Shown one piece after another: positions 27,892-37,415 of a stretch of DNA of 64,000 nucleotides; within the stretch, counting starts at the first letter, position 1, and every line of letters starts with the position of its first letter. The translations under genes and the position numbers were made by a program. Below the pieces are notes generated by a model. The model searched no databases. It saw only the letters and a list, made by a program, of their open reading frames with translations, and was not told the DNA's origin. Origin of the DNA: Pseudomonas orientalis (lineage in GTDB: Bacteria > Pseudomonadota > Gammaproteobacteria > Pseudomonadales > Pseudomonadaceae); contig NZ_CP018049.1 of assembly GCF_002934065.1 (NCBI RefSeq), positions 53,501 through 117,500 of the forward strand. The letters are read 5' to 3'.

Positions 27892-28022
27892 TGAATGGGT
27901 GGTGAAGCCCTTCAATGCTCCTATGTTGTGTTAAGTGTTGGCAGATATCCGGACCCCACCCTAGCGGTTCGGAACTTGGACCCCGAACTTCCCCTCCCCA
28001 TACGAAGTCCGGGGTTTTTTTT
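27892..28022 (+). ncRNA. ersA: ErsA-like envelope-stress small RNA
   Basis: About 130-base non-coding transcript in the polA-engB gap. It is bounded by an AlgU-type promoter and a strong Rho-independent terminator. No reading frame with a ribosome site is present. Place, orientation, size and promoter class match ErsA of P. aeruginosa, the AlgU-controlled regulator of exopolysaccharide and biofilm genes such as algC. The terminator loop carries a C-rich CCCCTCCCC, a likely seed for G-rich ribosome sites, and an exposed CTCCTATGTTGTG lies upstream. Exact ends and targets are inferred. Confidence 0.8.
27981..28022 (+). terminator. Rho-independent terminator of the ErsA-like sRNA
   Basis: Stem CCCCGAACTTC (27981-27991) pairs with GAAGTCCGGGG (28004-28014) with one A-C mismatch, a 12-base C-rich loop, and eight T residues follow. 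Confidence 0.9.
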
Positions 28023-28035
28023 GCCTGCAGAAAAG

Positions 28036-28677
28036 TTATTCGGCGATTTCCGCGCCCTTGTCCGCTAATTCCATCCAGCCGGCCAGCACGGTGTAGGCGT
28101 CTTCCAGGCCCATGCGCTTGGGCGCGGAGAACAATTGGATGGTGATGGCATCGCCCCAACCCTTGCGGATTTCGGACTGCACTTTGAGCAGGGTGTTCTT
28201 GGCCGCGCCGTAGGTCAGCTTGTCGGCCTTGGTCAGCAGGATGTGCATCGGCATGCCGCTGGCGACCGCCCAATCGAGCATCAACAGGTCGAAATCGGTC
28301 ATTGGATGACGGATGTCCATCATCAGGATCAGACCTTTCAAACTCTCCCGACCACCCAGGTAAGCCTCGAGGTGACGCTGCCAGTGCAGCTTCAACGGGA
28401 TAGGGACTTTTGCATAACCGTAGCCCGGCAGGTCGACCAGACGCCGATCATCGTCTAGCTTGAAGAAATTGAGCAACTGCGTGCGACCCGGGGTTTTCGA
28501 GGTGCGTGCCAGGCTGGCATGGGTGAGCGTGTTCAATGCGCTGGACTTGCCAGCGTTGGAACGGCCGGCAAAGGCGACTTCAAAGCCTTCGTCATCGGGG
28601 CATTGGTCCACTTTGGCGGCGCTGAGCATGAAGGTGGACTGTTGGCACAGGCCGAGGATGGGATTCTTGAGTTGCAT
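28036..28677 (-). CDS. engB: Ribosome biogenesis GTPase EngB/YsxC
   Basis: Essential cytoplasmic GTPase of 213 residues acting in 50S assembly. G1 is GRSNAGKS, G3 DLPGYGYA, G4 TKAD and G5-like SA in LFSAPKRMG. The start at 28677 ([13 protein letters not shown]) agrees with family length; the frame continues upstream for about 80 residues that do not look like EngB. It converges with polA, and the ErsA-like sRNA terminates 14 bases from its stop. Confidence 0.94.
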   Translation of the reverse strand: MQLKNPILGLCQQSTFMLSAAKVDQCPDDEGFEVAFAGRSNAGKSSALNTLTHASLARTSKTPGRTQLLNFFKLDDDRRLVDLPGYGYAKVPIPLKLHWQRHLEAYLGGRESLKGLILMMDIRHPMTDFDLLMLDWAVASGMPMHILLTKADKLTYGAAKNTLLKVQSEIRKGWGDAITIQLFSAPKRMGLEDAYTVLAGWMELADKGAEIAE

Positions 28678-29023
28678 GAGTTTTCCGATGTGGGCGGTGC
28701 CGAAAAAGGGTGCGGCAAGCGGTGTCGTTTCCGTTTCAGTAGCGCCAGTATATAATGCCGCAGATTTTGTGTGTGCTTTGTCCCAGCGAAGGATGACGTT
28801 CACGGGAGCGAAAAGACCTTTATTGCGCATTAGAACGCAAAACGCTCTCAAACCCTGAATTGATCGACACATGATCAAGTGATTGCCCCAGGGTTTCAAG
28901 GCAATGCCGCCGCGTGGTTTGTGCATGGACTGCAGTACCGAGGATTACCAGGCCATCAATGAGTTGATGGTGAGTAAACCCGGTAGATAACTCTTAAACC
29001 CTTAGCCGTAGTTGGATTAGCTG
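28678..29023. other. Divergent gap between engB and cytochrome c4 with nested inverted repeats
   Basis: This 346-base region contains AAACCCTG (28850-28857) and CAGGGTTT (28889-28896) enclosing TTGATC (28860-28865) and GATCAA (28873-28878). ATTGCC/GGCAAT (28882-28887, 28900-28905) pairs across the end. TATAAT at about 28752 could be a -10 element. A candidate small frame is listed separately. The folded block is likely part of the leader of the downstream transcript or an operator. Confidence 0.5.
28904..28990 (+). CDS. Candidate 28-residue small protein with CxxC
   Basis: Short frame beginning ATGCCGCCGCGTGG, coding [20 protein letters not shown] and ending eight residues later at TAA (28990). 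It has a CMDC pair near the N terminus and an amphipathic acidic tail. AAGG sits only three bases before the ATG, so the ribosome site is poor. It stops 33 bases before the cytochrome c4 gene and may be a leader peptide or a chance frame. No family recognised. Confidence 0.3.
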   Translation: MPPRGLCMDCSTEDYQAINELMVSKPGR

Positions 29024-29635
29024 ATGAACAAACTGATCGTGAGTCTGCTGTTGACCTTGGGCATCACCGGTGTTGCCCATGCCGCAGGCGACGCTACCGC
29101 GGGGCAGGCGAAAGCCGCCGTGTGTGGTGCTTGCCATGGACCGGACGGTAACAGCCCGGCGCCGAACTTCCCCAAATTGGCCGGCCAGGGTGAACGTTAC
29201 CTGGCCAAGCAGATGCACGAAATCAAGGATGGCAAGCGCGTGGTGCTGGAAATGACCGGCTTGCTGGCCAACTCCAGCGATCAGGACATCGCTGACATCG
29301 CGGCGTATTTTGCCAGCCAGAAAGGCAGTGTGGGAGCTGCTGATCCGAAACTGGTCGCCCGTGGCGAGAAACTGTTCCGTGGCGGCGATCTGGACAAGGG
29401 CCTGCCCGCCTGTACCGGCTGCCATTCGCCAAATGGCGCAGGCAATGCCGCCGCCGGCTTCCCGCACTTGAGCGGCCAGCACGCTGCCTACATCGCCAAA
29501 CAGCTGACCGACTTCCGCAAGGAGGAAGCCGGCCGGGCCAATGATGGCGACGCAATGACCATGCGCACCATCGCCCGCAAACTGAGCGATGAAGACATTG
29601 CTGCAATCTCCAGTTACATCCAGGGCCTGCACTGA
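29024..29635 (+). CDS. Diheme cytochrome c4
   Basis: Periplasmic diheme cytochrome of 203 residues with a signal peptide ending near AHA and two similar heme domains: CGACH (about residues 34-38) with methionine ligand in VLEMTGL, and CTGCH (about residues 131-135) with MTMRTIA. Cytochrome c4 carries electrons to terminal oxidases, so it may serve the caa3 and cbb3 enzymes. It is followed by a terminator and then dsbA, as in P. aeruginosa. Confidence 0.93.
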   Translation: MNKLIVSLLLTLGITGVAHAAGDATAGQAKAAVCGACHGPDGNSPAPNFPKLAGQGERYLAKQMHEIKDGKRVVLEMTGLLANSSDQDIADIAAYFASQKGSVGAADPKLVARGEKLFRGGDLDKGLPACTGCHSPNGAGNAAAGFPHLSGQHAAYIAKQLTDFRKEEAGRANDGDAMTMRTIARKLSDEDIAAISSYIQGLH

Positions 29636-29680
29636 CAGACGGCAACGTTAACGCTCGATTAATCCGTCGATGCAAGCATA

Positions 29681-29710
29681 AAAAGGGTGGCCACGGCCGC
29701 CCTTTTTTGT
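29681..29710 (+). terminator. Rho-independent terminator after cytochrome c4
   Basis: AAAAGGGTGGCC pairs with GGCCGCCCTTTTTT (one G-U pair) and ends in six T residues, 46 bases after the stop. Confidence 0.85.
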
Positions 29711-29803
29711 GGGCGCTGCCGTTACACTAACGAACTCATGTCCGCGTAGACCTGTCACACATAAAGGTCGCGTGAGGCGACTTTATTTGTCCAGGAGTAA
29801 AGC

Positions 29804-30439
29804 ATGCGTAAACTGATCCTCAGCGCCGCTCTCGTCACTGCCAGTCTCTTCGGCATGACCGCACAAGCTGCCGACGTGCCGCTTGAAGCCGGTAAAACCT
29901 ACGTTGAACTGACTAACCCGGTCCCGGTTTCGGTTCCCGGCAAAATCGAGGTGGTGGAGCTGTTCTGGTATGGCTGCCCGCATTGCTACGCCTTTGAACC
30001 GACCATCAACCCCTGGGCCGAAAAGCTGCCCAAGGACGTGAACTTCAAACGCATTCCGGCCATGTTCGGCGGCCCATGGGATGCCCACGGCCAGCTGTTC
30101 CTGACCCTGGAAGCCATGGGTGTGGAGCATAAGGTCCACAACGCGGTATTCAACGCGATCCAGAAAGAAGGCAAGCGCCTGACCAAGCCGGACGAAATGG
30201 CTGACTTCGTTGCCACCCAGGGTGTCGATAAAGACAAGTTCCTGGCCACCTTCAATTCCTTTGCCATCCAGGGCCAGATCAAGCAGGCCAAGGAGCTTGC
30301 GCAGAAGTATGGCGTGCAAGGCGTACCGACCCTGATCGTCAACGGTAAGTACCGTTTCGACCTGGGCAGCACCGGTGGTCCTGAACAAACCCTCAATGTC
30401 GCCGACCAGCTGATCGCCAAAGAGCGCGCAGCCAAGTAA
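29804..30439 (+). CDS. dsbA: Thiol:disulfide interchange protein DsbA
   Basis: Periplasmic oxidase of 211 residues that introduces disulfides into exported proteins. It has a signal peptide ending QAA, the active site C58-P-H-C61 in FWYGCPHCYAFEP, and the cis-proline loop GVQGVPTLIVNGKY. AGGAG lies seven bases before the ATG. The next gene begins ten bases after its stop. Substrates probably include envelope proteins such as the Ivy inhibitor and the cytochromes encoded nearby (inference). Confidence 0.96.
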   Translation: MRKLILSAALVTASLFGMTAQAADVPLEAGKTYVELTNPVPVSVPGKIEVVELFWYGCPHCYAFEPTINPWAEKLPKDVNFKRIPAMFGGPWDAHGQLFLTLEAMGVEHKVHNAVFNAIQKEGKRLTKPDEMADFVATQGVDKDKFLATFNSFAIQGQIKQAKELAQKYGVQGVPTLIVNGKYRFDLGSTGGPEQTLNVADQLIAKERAAK

Positions 30440-30449
30440 GGGGCTCGCC

Positions 30450-31328
30450 ATGCGTCGTTGGGGTACCGAGCGTGTCGTCGGCCTGCATGATCCGCAGGTC
30501 AACGAACACCACCTGGAGTCCACAGGCCTGCCGGCAGACAGCCGCCTGCGCCTGCTCAGTTTCAATATTCAGGTGGGGAACAGTACCGAGAAATATCGGC
30601 ACTACCTCACGCGCGGGTGGCAGCACTTGCTGCCGCACAAGGGGCGTACCGGCAACCTGCAGAAAATCGGCGACCTGCTCAGCGACTTCGACCTGGTCGC
30701 TCTGCAGGAAGCCGACGGCGGCAGCCTGCGCTCCGGCTATATCAACCAGGTGGAACACCTTGCTCAGCTCGGTGCCTTCCCCTACTGGTACCAGCAACTC
30801 AATCGCAACCTCGGGCGCCTGGCGCAGCACAGCAATGGTGTGCTCAGTCGCCTGAAGCCGACCGTCATCGAGGATCATCCGTTGCCGGGCCCCAAAGGGC
30901 GTGGCGCGATCCTGGTGCGTTTCGGCGAAGGCCCGGAAGCCTTGGTGGTGGTGATGATGCACCTGGCGCTCGGCGGGCGTACGCGCAACCTTCAGTTGGC
31001 CTACGTGCGCGACTTGATTGGCAACTACAAGCATCAGGTGTTGATGGGGGACATGAACACCCACGCCAACGACCTGCTGCAGAATTCCCCTCTGCGCGAT
31101 CTTGGCTTACTGGCGCCGCAAGTCGAAGCCACGTTTCCCAGTTGGCGTCCGCAGCGCTGTCTGGACCATATCCTGCTCAGCCCGAGCCTCACACTGGAAA
31201 GTGTGCAAGTCCTGGCGCAGCCCATTTCAGATCACCTGCCGGTCGCGGTAGAGATTCGTCTGCCGGGTTCGCTCACGGCTGATGCATTCCCCGCATTGAG
31301 CCCAGGCCCCGGCGGTCCTCTTGCATGA
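30450..31328 (+). CDS. Endonuclease/exonuclease/phosphatase family protein
   Basis: Cytoplasmic protein of 292 residues with the EEP fold: FNIQVG (metal site start), LVALQEADGGS (catalytic Glu), MMHLALG, GDMNTHAND and C-terminal QPISDHLPVAVEI with the catalytic Asp-His. The substrate (nucleic acid, phospholipid or inositol phosphate) is not predictable. It lies between dsbA and a diguanylate cyclase, overlapping the latter by four bases (ATGA), so the two are translationally coupled. Confidence 0.85.
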   Translation: MRRWGTERVVGLHDPQVNEHHLESTGLPADSRLRLLSFNIQVGNSTEKYRHYLTRGWQHLLPHKGRTGNLQKIGDLLSDFDLVALQEADGGSLRSGYINQVEHLAQLGAFPYWYQQLNRNLGRLAQHSNGVLSRLKPTVIEDHPLPGPKGRGAILVRFGEGPEALVVVMMHLALGGRTRNLQLAYVRDLIGNYKHQVLMGDMNTHANDLLQNSPLRDLGLLAPQVEATFPSWRPQRCLDHILLSPSLTLESVQVLAQPISDHLPVAVEIRLPGSLTADAFPALSPGPGGPLA

Positions 31329-33370
31329 GCGACGATGCCCAGCGCTGGAAAGAAAAATACCTTAAAAGCGTTGAGCAACAAGACCAGCTCGAGCGCCGCT
31401 GGGCCGCTCGCCTCGACCTGTTGCGCCGAGGGCTGGTGCGCAGCACGCTGGCGGCTGAAGGCACCGACCGCGCTGTCGACCAATGCATGAAGGAAATGCG
31501 CGATGTCGTGCGAACCGACGACATGGACGCTGCCCTCGCCGCCTTGCTGCCGCGCCTGGAAAAGGCCGTGCTGGATTCCGAGCAGCGCCGCGAAACCCGG
31601 GTCGACCAGATCAGTACCGCCCTCACCGCCCTGGTCGCGCAGTTGCAGAAACTTCCGCTGCCCCGTGAAGTGGCGCGCCCGCTGAAGACGTTTGCCAAGC
31701 AGCTTGACGGTCGAGTCGGGCAGGCCCGGGAAATACCCCTGCTGCTCAGCGAATTGAGCAGCCTGCAGGAGCAGGCGCTGCATAACCTGGAGCCTGATGG
31801 CGAAACGCCGCGCTCCGGGCCTGGTTTATTGCAGCGCTTGTTTGGTGCCAAGGAGCTTTCGAACGAAGCGTCAACGCCCGAGCCCGAGACGCCCCCTGCG
31901 CCGAAATCCGTCACATCCTCACCGGCTGCGCCTGGGCCTTCAGAGCCGGCGCAATCTGAAGAACTGGCCCAGGCATTGCGGGCTTTTGCGCCGTTGCCGC
32001 CAACCACAGCCACCTCTGCGCCTGAGCCCGCGGCGCCCGTCAAGGAGGCGTCCACCAGCGTAACATTCGAGTTCGAAGCGCCTGCTCAGACGTCATCCGC
32101 GCCCAAGCCTGACGAACCCGAGGCGCTTGAAGCGCCGGCCGAGGAGGACGCTCCCGAAAGCGCACTCGCGGCTTTTATTGAAGCGCCGCAAGACGCCGTC
32201 TATACGCCTGAGGAAACGCTGATCGGCAGCCTTTCACTCCCGCCCGTATTGGATACCGCGGAGCCTGAACCCGACGCCCTGCAGTCGGATGGCCTTTACG
32301 CCCTGCCCGATTCACCCGAGCCTTCCTACAGCTCGGTTGCCAAACATATCGAAGACACCTTGCTCGGCCTGCTGGAAGAGTTGCCTTTGCCCGAGCGGCA
32401 CCGGCCCCAGGCCGAAGCCATGCGCGAGCGCCTGGCCCATGGCTTGAACTGGTACGAGCTTCTGCCGATTCTCGATGACTTGGCGGTGCTGATGCTGGCG
32501 GTGACCGACAGCGGCCAGCATGAATTCGAGGCTTACCTTAAACAGCTCAACGAGCGCCTTGAAGCATTCCAGGGCCATTTGCAGTTCGCCAGCGATGAGC
32601 ACGCCGACAGCCGCTCCGCCGCTCGGGAGCTGGACACGCAAATTCGCGAGCAGGTAGATGGCCTGCAAAGCAGCGTGCAGGACGCCGCCGATCTGGACAG
32701 CCTCAAGCAGGTGCTGGAGAGCCACCTTGAAGGCTTGCTCGGCACCATGGACGAACACCAGCAGCAGCGAGACCAGCGCGAAAAAGAGGTGGCGGCGCGC
32801 CTTCAGGGCCTGGCGGAGCGGGTGGCGAACATGGAGCAGGAAGCCCAGGGCTATCGTGAGCATCTGGAGATACAGCGCCAGAAAGCACTACTCGATCCGC
32901 TTACCGGTTTGCCCAACCGCGCGGCCTGGAGTGAGCGCCTGGATCATGAGGTCAATGCCTGGCATCAGCAGGGCAACTCCCTCTCACTGGCCATGCTGGA
33001 CCTGGATCACTTCAAGCGCATCAACGACGGCTACGGCCACCTGGCCGGCGATAAAGTACTGAAGATCATCGCCAATGTGTTGCGCAAGCGCCTGCGATCG
33101 ACTGACTTTATCGCGCGTTTTGGCGGTGAAGAATTTGTGTTGTTGATGCCTGACTCAGCCTTGTCGGACGCCTTAGCCGTCGGTGAAATGCTGCGAGTGG
33201 CTGTCGAGGCTTGCCCGTTCCACTTCAAGGGCGAGCCGGTGACCATCACGGTATCCATGGGCGTCGCGCAGTTCCAGCCGGGCGAGCGCAGTGACCTGGC
33301 ACTCAAGCGCGCCGATGAAGCGCTCTACAGGGCCAAGGCGGCGGGACGTAATCAGGTGCAGGCCGCGTAA
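31325..33370 (+). CDS. GGDEF diguanylate cyclase, DgcH-like
   Basis: Protein of 681 residues making cyclic di-GMP. The N-terminal half is a charged coiled-coil region, followed by a Pro/Ala/Glu-rich linker (about residues 165-320) and a second helical region (about 335-510). The C-terminal GGDEF domain has an intact active site G600-G-E-E-F604 and an allosteric I-site RSTD at 591-594, so it should be active and product-inhibited. No transmembrane segment is evident. Synteny (after the EEP gene, before AmpDh2) matches P. aeruginosa dgcH (PA5487). Confidence 0.9.
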   Translation: MSDDAQRWKEKYLKSVEQQDQLERRWAARLDLLRRGLVRSTLAAEGTDRAVDQCMKEMRDVVRTDDMDAALAALLPRLEKAVLDSEQRRETRVDQISTALTALVAQLQKLPLPREVARPLKTFAKQLDGRVGQAREIPLLLSELSSLQEQALHNLEPDGETPRSGPGLLQRLFGAKELSNEASTPEPETPPAPKSVTSSPAAPGPSEPAQSEELAQALRAFAPLPPTTATSAPEPAAPVKEASTSVTFEFEAPAQTSSAPKPDEPEALEAPAEEDAPESALAAFIEAPQDAVYTPEETLIGSLSLPPVLDTAEPEPDALQSDGLYALPDSPEPSYSSVAKHIEDTLLGLLEELPLPERHRPQAEAMRERLAHGLNWYELLPILDDLAVLMLAVTDSGQHEFEAYLKQLNERLEAFQGHLQFASDEHADSRSAARELDTQIREQVDGLQSSVQDAADLDSLKQVLESHLEGLLGTMDEHQQQRDQREKEVAARLQGLAERVANMEQEAQGYREHLEIQRQKALLDPLTGLPNRAAWSERLDHEVNAWHQQGNSLSLAMLDLDHFKRINDGYGHLAGDKVLKIIANVLRKRLRSTDFIARFGGEEFVLLMPDSALSDALAVGEMLRVAVEACPFHFKGEPVTITVSMGVAQFQPGERSDLALKRADEALYRAKAAGRNQVQAA

Positions 33371-33457
33371 AAGATGTTCCATTTTGTAATTTGGCCGCCT
33401 GGAATTTGACCTTACGTTACACTGTTGCATTATCGTCCTCTGTGTAATGCCTCCCCC

Positions 33458-34234
33458 ATGAAATCTTTCTTTATCGCTTTTGCAGTTCTTCTGCTCGCCG
33501 GCTGCTCCAGTGGCCCGCGCCTGAACACCAGCCACCCTTCGGTGAACCACGACAATCGTGTGCAGTTCGTTGTGGTGCATTACACCTCGGCCAACCTTGA
33601 GCGCTCACTGGCGCTGTTGACTCATGGTCAGGTCAGCAGCCATTACCTGATCGGCGATGACGCCTCAGGCACAATCTACAAACTGGTTGATGAAAACCAG
33701 CGCGCCTGGCATGCGGGAGAAAGCGAATGGATGGGGCGCACCTGGCTCAACTCCAGCTCCATCGGCATCGAGATCGTCAACCCTGGCTACAGCGATACCC
33801 CGACCGGCCGGGTGTGGTACCCGTACTCCGAAGCGCAGGTGAAGTCGCTGGTGGTGTTGCTCAAGGACATCAGCAAGCGTAACGGTATCGAGCCCAGGAA
33901 CATCATCGGGCACAGCGATATCGCGCCGCTGCGCAAATTGGACCCGGGGCCGTTGTTTCCATGGAAGCGTCTGGCCGATGAGGGCCTGGGGATCTGGCCG
34001 GATGCCCAGGCAGTGGCTCGATTCCAGCAGCAGTACGCCGCGCAACCGCCGAGCATCACCTGGTTCCAGGAAGAGCTGGCGCGTCTGGGCTACTCGACAC
34101 CGCAAACCGGCGAGCTGGACGTGGCCACGCGTCATGTGATCGCCGCGTTCCAGATGCGTTTTCGACCGTCGTTGTTCGACGGCACTCCAGATGCGCAAAG
34201 TGCGGCGATCCTGCGCGCCTTGAACCAGCGCTGA
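33458..34234 (+). CDS. N-acetylmuramoyl-L-alanine amidase lipoprotein (AmpDh2-like)
   Basis: Zinc amidase of 258 residues cleaving peptidoglycan stem peptides. A lipobox LLAGC (C16) anchors it, probably to the outer membrane. The Amidase_2 domain includes VVVHYTSAN, SSHYLIGDDASGTIYKLV, WHAGESEW, SIGIEIVN and NIIGHSDIAP, holding the zinc ligands. A C-terminal peptidoglycan-binding helix bundle follows (about 195-255). The ATG at 33458 starts the lipoprotein signal; the extra frame upstream has none. It converges with kinB, 36 bases apart. Confidence 0.9.
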   Translation: MKSFFIAFAVLLLAGCSSGPRLNTSHPSVNHDNRVQFVVVHYTSANLERSLALLTHGQVSSHYLIGDDASGTIYKLVDENQRAWHAGESEWMGRTWLNSSSIGIEIVNPGYSDTPTGRVWYPYSEAQVKSLVVLLKDISKRNGIEPRNIIGHSDIAPLRKLDPGPLFPWKRLADEGLGIWPDAQAVARFQQQYAAQPPSITWFQEELARLGYSTPQTGELDVATRHVIAAFQMRFRPSLFDGTPDAQSAAILRALNQR

Positions 34235-34270
34235 AGGGTAGCGAGCCCTTTCTGGCCAGGGAGCTGGTTC

Positions 34271-36058
34271 TTACAAAGGCAAGGCCATATAGAACTGCGT
34301 TCCCTGCCCCGGCCGTGAATACACACCCATGCGGCCGCCATGCAATTGCACGATCTCCTTGCACAGCGCCAGCCCCAGGCCGGCGCCGCCTTTCTTGCGC
34401 CCTACCTGCACGAAGGGCTCGAAGATGCGCCCCTGCTGGCCGTAGGCAATGCCTTCACCGTTGTCCTCGACGCTGATAATCACCCGTTCGCCATGACGTC
34501 GCGCCTGCAAGCGAATCTGCCCATCCTCGGCAGTATGCCGCAGGGCATTGCCCAGCAAGTTGTCGAGCACACGCTCCAGTTGCGCCTGGTCGGCGTACAG
34601 GCGTGGCAGGCCCGACTGGGCTTCCACCAGCAGTTCGACGCGTTGCGCGTTCGCCGGTTCGGCGAACCGGGCCCGGGCATGTTCCAGCAGGTCGGTGACG
34701 TCGCACGGCCCCAGCGTGAGTTTCTGCAGGCCGTTCTGGTAGCGCGAGAAGTTGAGCAAATCGTTGATCAACTGCATCAACCGCTGCATTTCTTCGTTGA
34801 CCGTATCCAGCAGGTCGGCTTCGCGTGACTCAGCCGGGAACTTGGCTCGCTCGCGGAAAAGTCCGAAGGCCATGTGCATGCCGGTCACCGGTGTGCGCAA
34901 TTCATGGGAGGCGCGCAACACGAACTCGCTGCGCACCCGCTCAAAGGCACGTTGCTCGGTGACGTCATGCAGCACCATCACGGCGCCCAGGATATGCCCC
35001 TCGGTGTGGCTCACCGGGGTCAGGCTGTACGTCAGCAGGCGCAGCTCACCTTCGACTTCCACTTCCAGATCTTCCGGCGCCCGCTCCAGGTTGCCGCCGC
35101 GCAGCACCAGATGCAGTTGTTCATCCATTTCCGGGCGGCCCAGCGCTTCGCCCAAGCCCTGGCCGAGGCGCTCTTCGTCCCAACCCAGCTGGCGTTGCGC
35201 GACGGGGTTGAGGTGTTCAAGCTGGCCTTGGCGGTCGATCATCAGCAGGCCATCGTCGATGCTGTCGAGCACCGCCTGCAAGCGCTGCTGACCGGCAAGC
35301 AACTCATCGACATTGGTGGCCTGGTGTTGGCGCAAAGCCTCGGCCATGATGCCGAAGCGACGGGTCAGCAGGTTCATTTCCGCCGCCGTCGATATCGGTA
35401 ATGTCACTTCGAAATCGCCTTGCCCGATTTTATCGGCAGCCTTGGCGAGCGCTTCGATGGGCGCGCCGAATCGCCGGGCAATGCCATGGGCGGTCACGAA
35501 GCCGATGATCAATACCGCGAGGCCCACCAGCCCTAGCAAGCTGGCGATCAACAGCGCACGCTCACGGGATTTATGCTCGCTTGTGCTGATATTTTCCAGC
35601 GCCTGCCTGTGGTGGACGATCAGGCCGTTGCGTAGGGTATTGAAGGTTTCAGTGAGCTTTTCCTTGCTGCCCGGCAGAGGCGGGTTCTGCTGGGATTCGT
35701 CAAATGCCTGCAGCAGGTTCTGGTAGTCCTTGCGTGCCTGCTCGAAACCGTGGGTATGACCGTCACGCTGTTCATGGGCGATGCCCTGGTCCAACAGGTC
35801 GAAGTAGCGCCGTTTGGAGGCTTCCAGGGCTGCCGGGTCGGGACGCTTTTCGAGCATCATGATCAATTGATCGCCCAGGCTCTGGCGCAACTTCACGCCC
35901 AGGTCGAGGGTGACGAAATTGCTGCGAATCAACGACTCCTGGGTCTTGGCCATCTGCATCACGCTGACCAGGCCCAGGATCAGCCCCAGCAGGGCCACAG
36001 TGATCAGCGCCGAGATGCTCAGGAATAACCGGGTGCGCAGTTTCATCGCGAGCTTCAT
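34271..36058 (-). CDS. kinB: Sensor histidine kinase KinB
   Basis: Inner-membrane sensor of 595 residues, the same length as P. aeruginosa KinB. Order: helix 1 (about 9-31), periplasmic helical sensor (about 32-165), helix 2 (about 168-190), HAMP, a PAS domain (about 255-365), dimerisation domain with H385 in ASHELRTPV, and ATPase domain (DNLLGNALRHT, DNGEGIAYG, GGAGLGLALCK). KinB controls AlgB and so alginate and virulence genes. The start at 36058 lies ten bases after the algB stop, and an in-frame ATG four codons later is also possible. Confidence 0.94.
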   Translation of the reverse strand: MKLAMKLRTRLFLSISALITVALLGLILGLVSVMQMAKTQESLIRSNFVTLDLGVKLRQSLGDQLIMMLEKRPDPAALEASKRRYFDLLDQGIAHEQRDGHTHGFEQARKDYQNLLQAFDESQQNPPLPGSKEKLTETFNTLRNGLIVHHRQALENISTSEHKSRERALLIASLLGLVGLAVLIIGFVTAHGIARRFGAPIEALAKAADKIGQGDFEVTLPISTAAEMNLLTRRFGIMAEALRQHQATNVDELLAGQQRLQAVLDSIDDGLLMIDRQGQLEHLNPVAQRQLGWDEERLGQGLGEALGRPEMDEQLHLVLRGGNLERAPEDLEVEVEGELRLLTYSLTPVSHTEGHILGAVMVLHDVTEQRAFERVRSEFVLRASHELRTPVTGMHMAFGLFRERAKFPAESREADLLDTVNEEMQRLMQLINDLLNFSRYQNGLQKLTLGPCDVTDLLEHARARFAEPANAQRVELLVEAQSGLPRLYADQAQLERVLDNLLGNALRHTAEDGQIRLQARRHGERVIISVEDNGEGIAYGQQGRIFEPFVQVGRKKGGAGLGLALCKEIVQLHGGRMGVYSRPGQGTQFYMALPL

Positions 36059-36068
36059 GAGGTACAGC

Positions 36069-37415
36069 TCATAAGTTGTACTGTTTGCGTTTGCGATACA
36101 GGGTCGACGCATCGATGCCGAGGGTGCGGGCGGCTTGATCCAGCGTATCGCTGGTGGCAAGTACCGCGCCGATATGGGCTTTTTCCAATTCGTCCAGGCT
36201 CAGTGCCGCACCGATGCGTGGGGCGTTGGTGGTCGGTTGCTCGGCCATGCCGAGGTGGCTGATCTCGACCTTCTCCTGAGGGCAGATGATGCTGGCGCGT
36301 TCCACCACGTTGCGCAGCTCGCGGATGTTGCCGGGCCAGCGATAGTTGAGCAGCGCTTCGCGCGCCTGATCGCTGAAGCCGCGCGCCGGGCGGGCATATT
36401 CCTTGACGAAACGCGCCAGGAAGCGGTCGGCCAGGGTGAGGATGTCTTCGCTGCGCTCGCGCAGCGGCGGCAGGTGCAACGTGATGACATTGAGGCGGTA
36501 CAGCAAGTCTTCACGGAAGCGGCCGTCGCGCACCATGTCTTCGAGGTTCAGGTTGGTGGCGGCGAGAATACGCACGTCCGCGCGGCGGGTAACCGGGTCG
36601 CCCACCCGCTCGTATTCCTTATCCTGAATAAAGCGCAGCAACTTGGGTTGCAGAGTGAGCGGAAAGTCGCCGATCTCGTCGAGAAACAACGTGCCGCCGT
36701 CTGCCTGGTTGACGCGGCCCAATGTGCTTTCGCTGGCGCCGGTAAATGCGCCGCGGCTGTGGCCGAACAGTTCGCTCTCCATCAGTTCCGCGGTCAGCGA
36801 TGGGCAGTTGATGGTCACGCAGGATTTTTTCGAGCGTTTGCTCCAGCCGTGAATGGCCCGCGCCAACTCGCCTTTACCGGTGCCTGACTCGCCGAGGATC
36901 AAGATATTGGCATCGGTGCCGGCGACCTGCCGTGCGGTTTCCAGTACCACCATCATGGCCGGGCTATGAGAGTCGAGGCCGTCCTTGGGCTGGCGCACCG
37001 CGCCTTCCAGTGCTTCCAGCCGTGCCGAGAGCTGGCGTACTTCCAACTGCTTGGCGGTAGCCAGGCGCAGTTGGTCCGGGCTGCAGGGCTTGACCAGATA
37101 GTCGGCGGCGCCGGCCTGGATCGCATCGACTGCAGTGTCCACCGCCGAATGGGCGGTAACGATCACGACACGCATCCATGGCGCCTGGATACGCATATGC
37201 GCCAATACATCCAGGCCGTTGTCCTCGCCCAGGCGCAAGTCGAGAAAGCACAGGTCGAACACTTGGCGTTGCATCAAGGCATCGGCTTGGGCTGCGCTGT
37301 TGGCGGTGGCGACGGTGTAGCCTTCATCTTCCAGGCAATAGCGGAAGGTCCGGAGGATCGCGGACTCGTCATCCACTAAAAGAATGCGGCCTTGAAGTTC
37401 CTTGGCTGATTCCAT
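36069..37415 (-). CDS. algB: NtrC-family response regulator AlgB
   Basis: Activator of 448 residues. The receiver domain has phospho-acceptor D59 ([10 protein letters not shown]). The AAA+ domain has Walker A GESGTGKG, the sigma54-contact loop GAFTGA and Walker B FLDEIGDF. The C-terminal Fis-type helix-turn-helix ends with [16 protein letters not shown]. In P. aeruginosa, AlgB activates alginate genes. The start at 37415 follows AAGGAGCGCGGGACAG. An intact GAFTGA loop means it is able to work with sigma54, and a sigma54-type promoter lies on its upstream side. Confidence 0.94.
   Translation of the reverse strand: MESAKELQGRILLVDDESAILRTFRYCLEDEGYTVATANSAAQADALMQRQVFDLCFLDLRLGEDNGLDVLAHMRIQAPWMRVVIVTAHSAVDTAVDAIQAGAADYLVKPCSPDQLRLATAKQLEVRQLSARLEALEGAVRQPKDGLDSHSPAMMVVLETARQVAGTDANILILGESGTGKGELARAIHGWSKRSKKSCVTINCPSLTAELMESELFGHSRGAFTGASESTLGRVNQADGGTLFLDEIGDFPLTLQPKLLRFIQDKEYERVGDPVTRRADVRILAATNLNLEDMVRDGRFREDLLYRLNVITLHLPPLRERSEDILTLADRFLARFVKEYARPARGFSDQAREALLNYRWPGNIRELRNVVERASIICPQEKVEISHLGMAEQPTTNAPRIGAALSLDELEKAHIGAVLATSDTLDQAARTLGIDASTLYRKRKQYNL

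Noticed and set aside
28860..28878. Possible Anr/Fnr box (TTGAT...ATCAA) before cytochrome c4
   Set aside because: Half-sites are nine bases apart rather than the required four.
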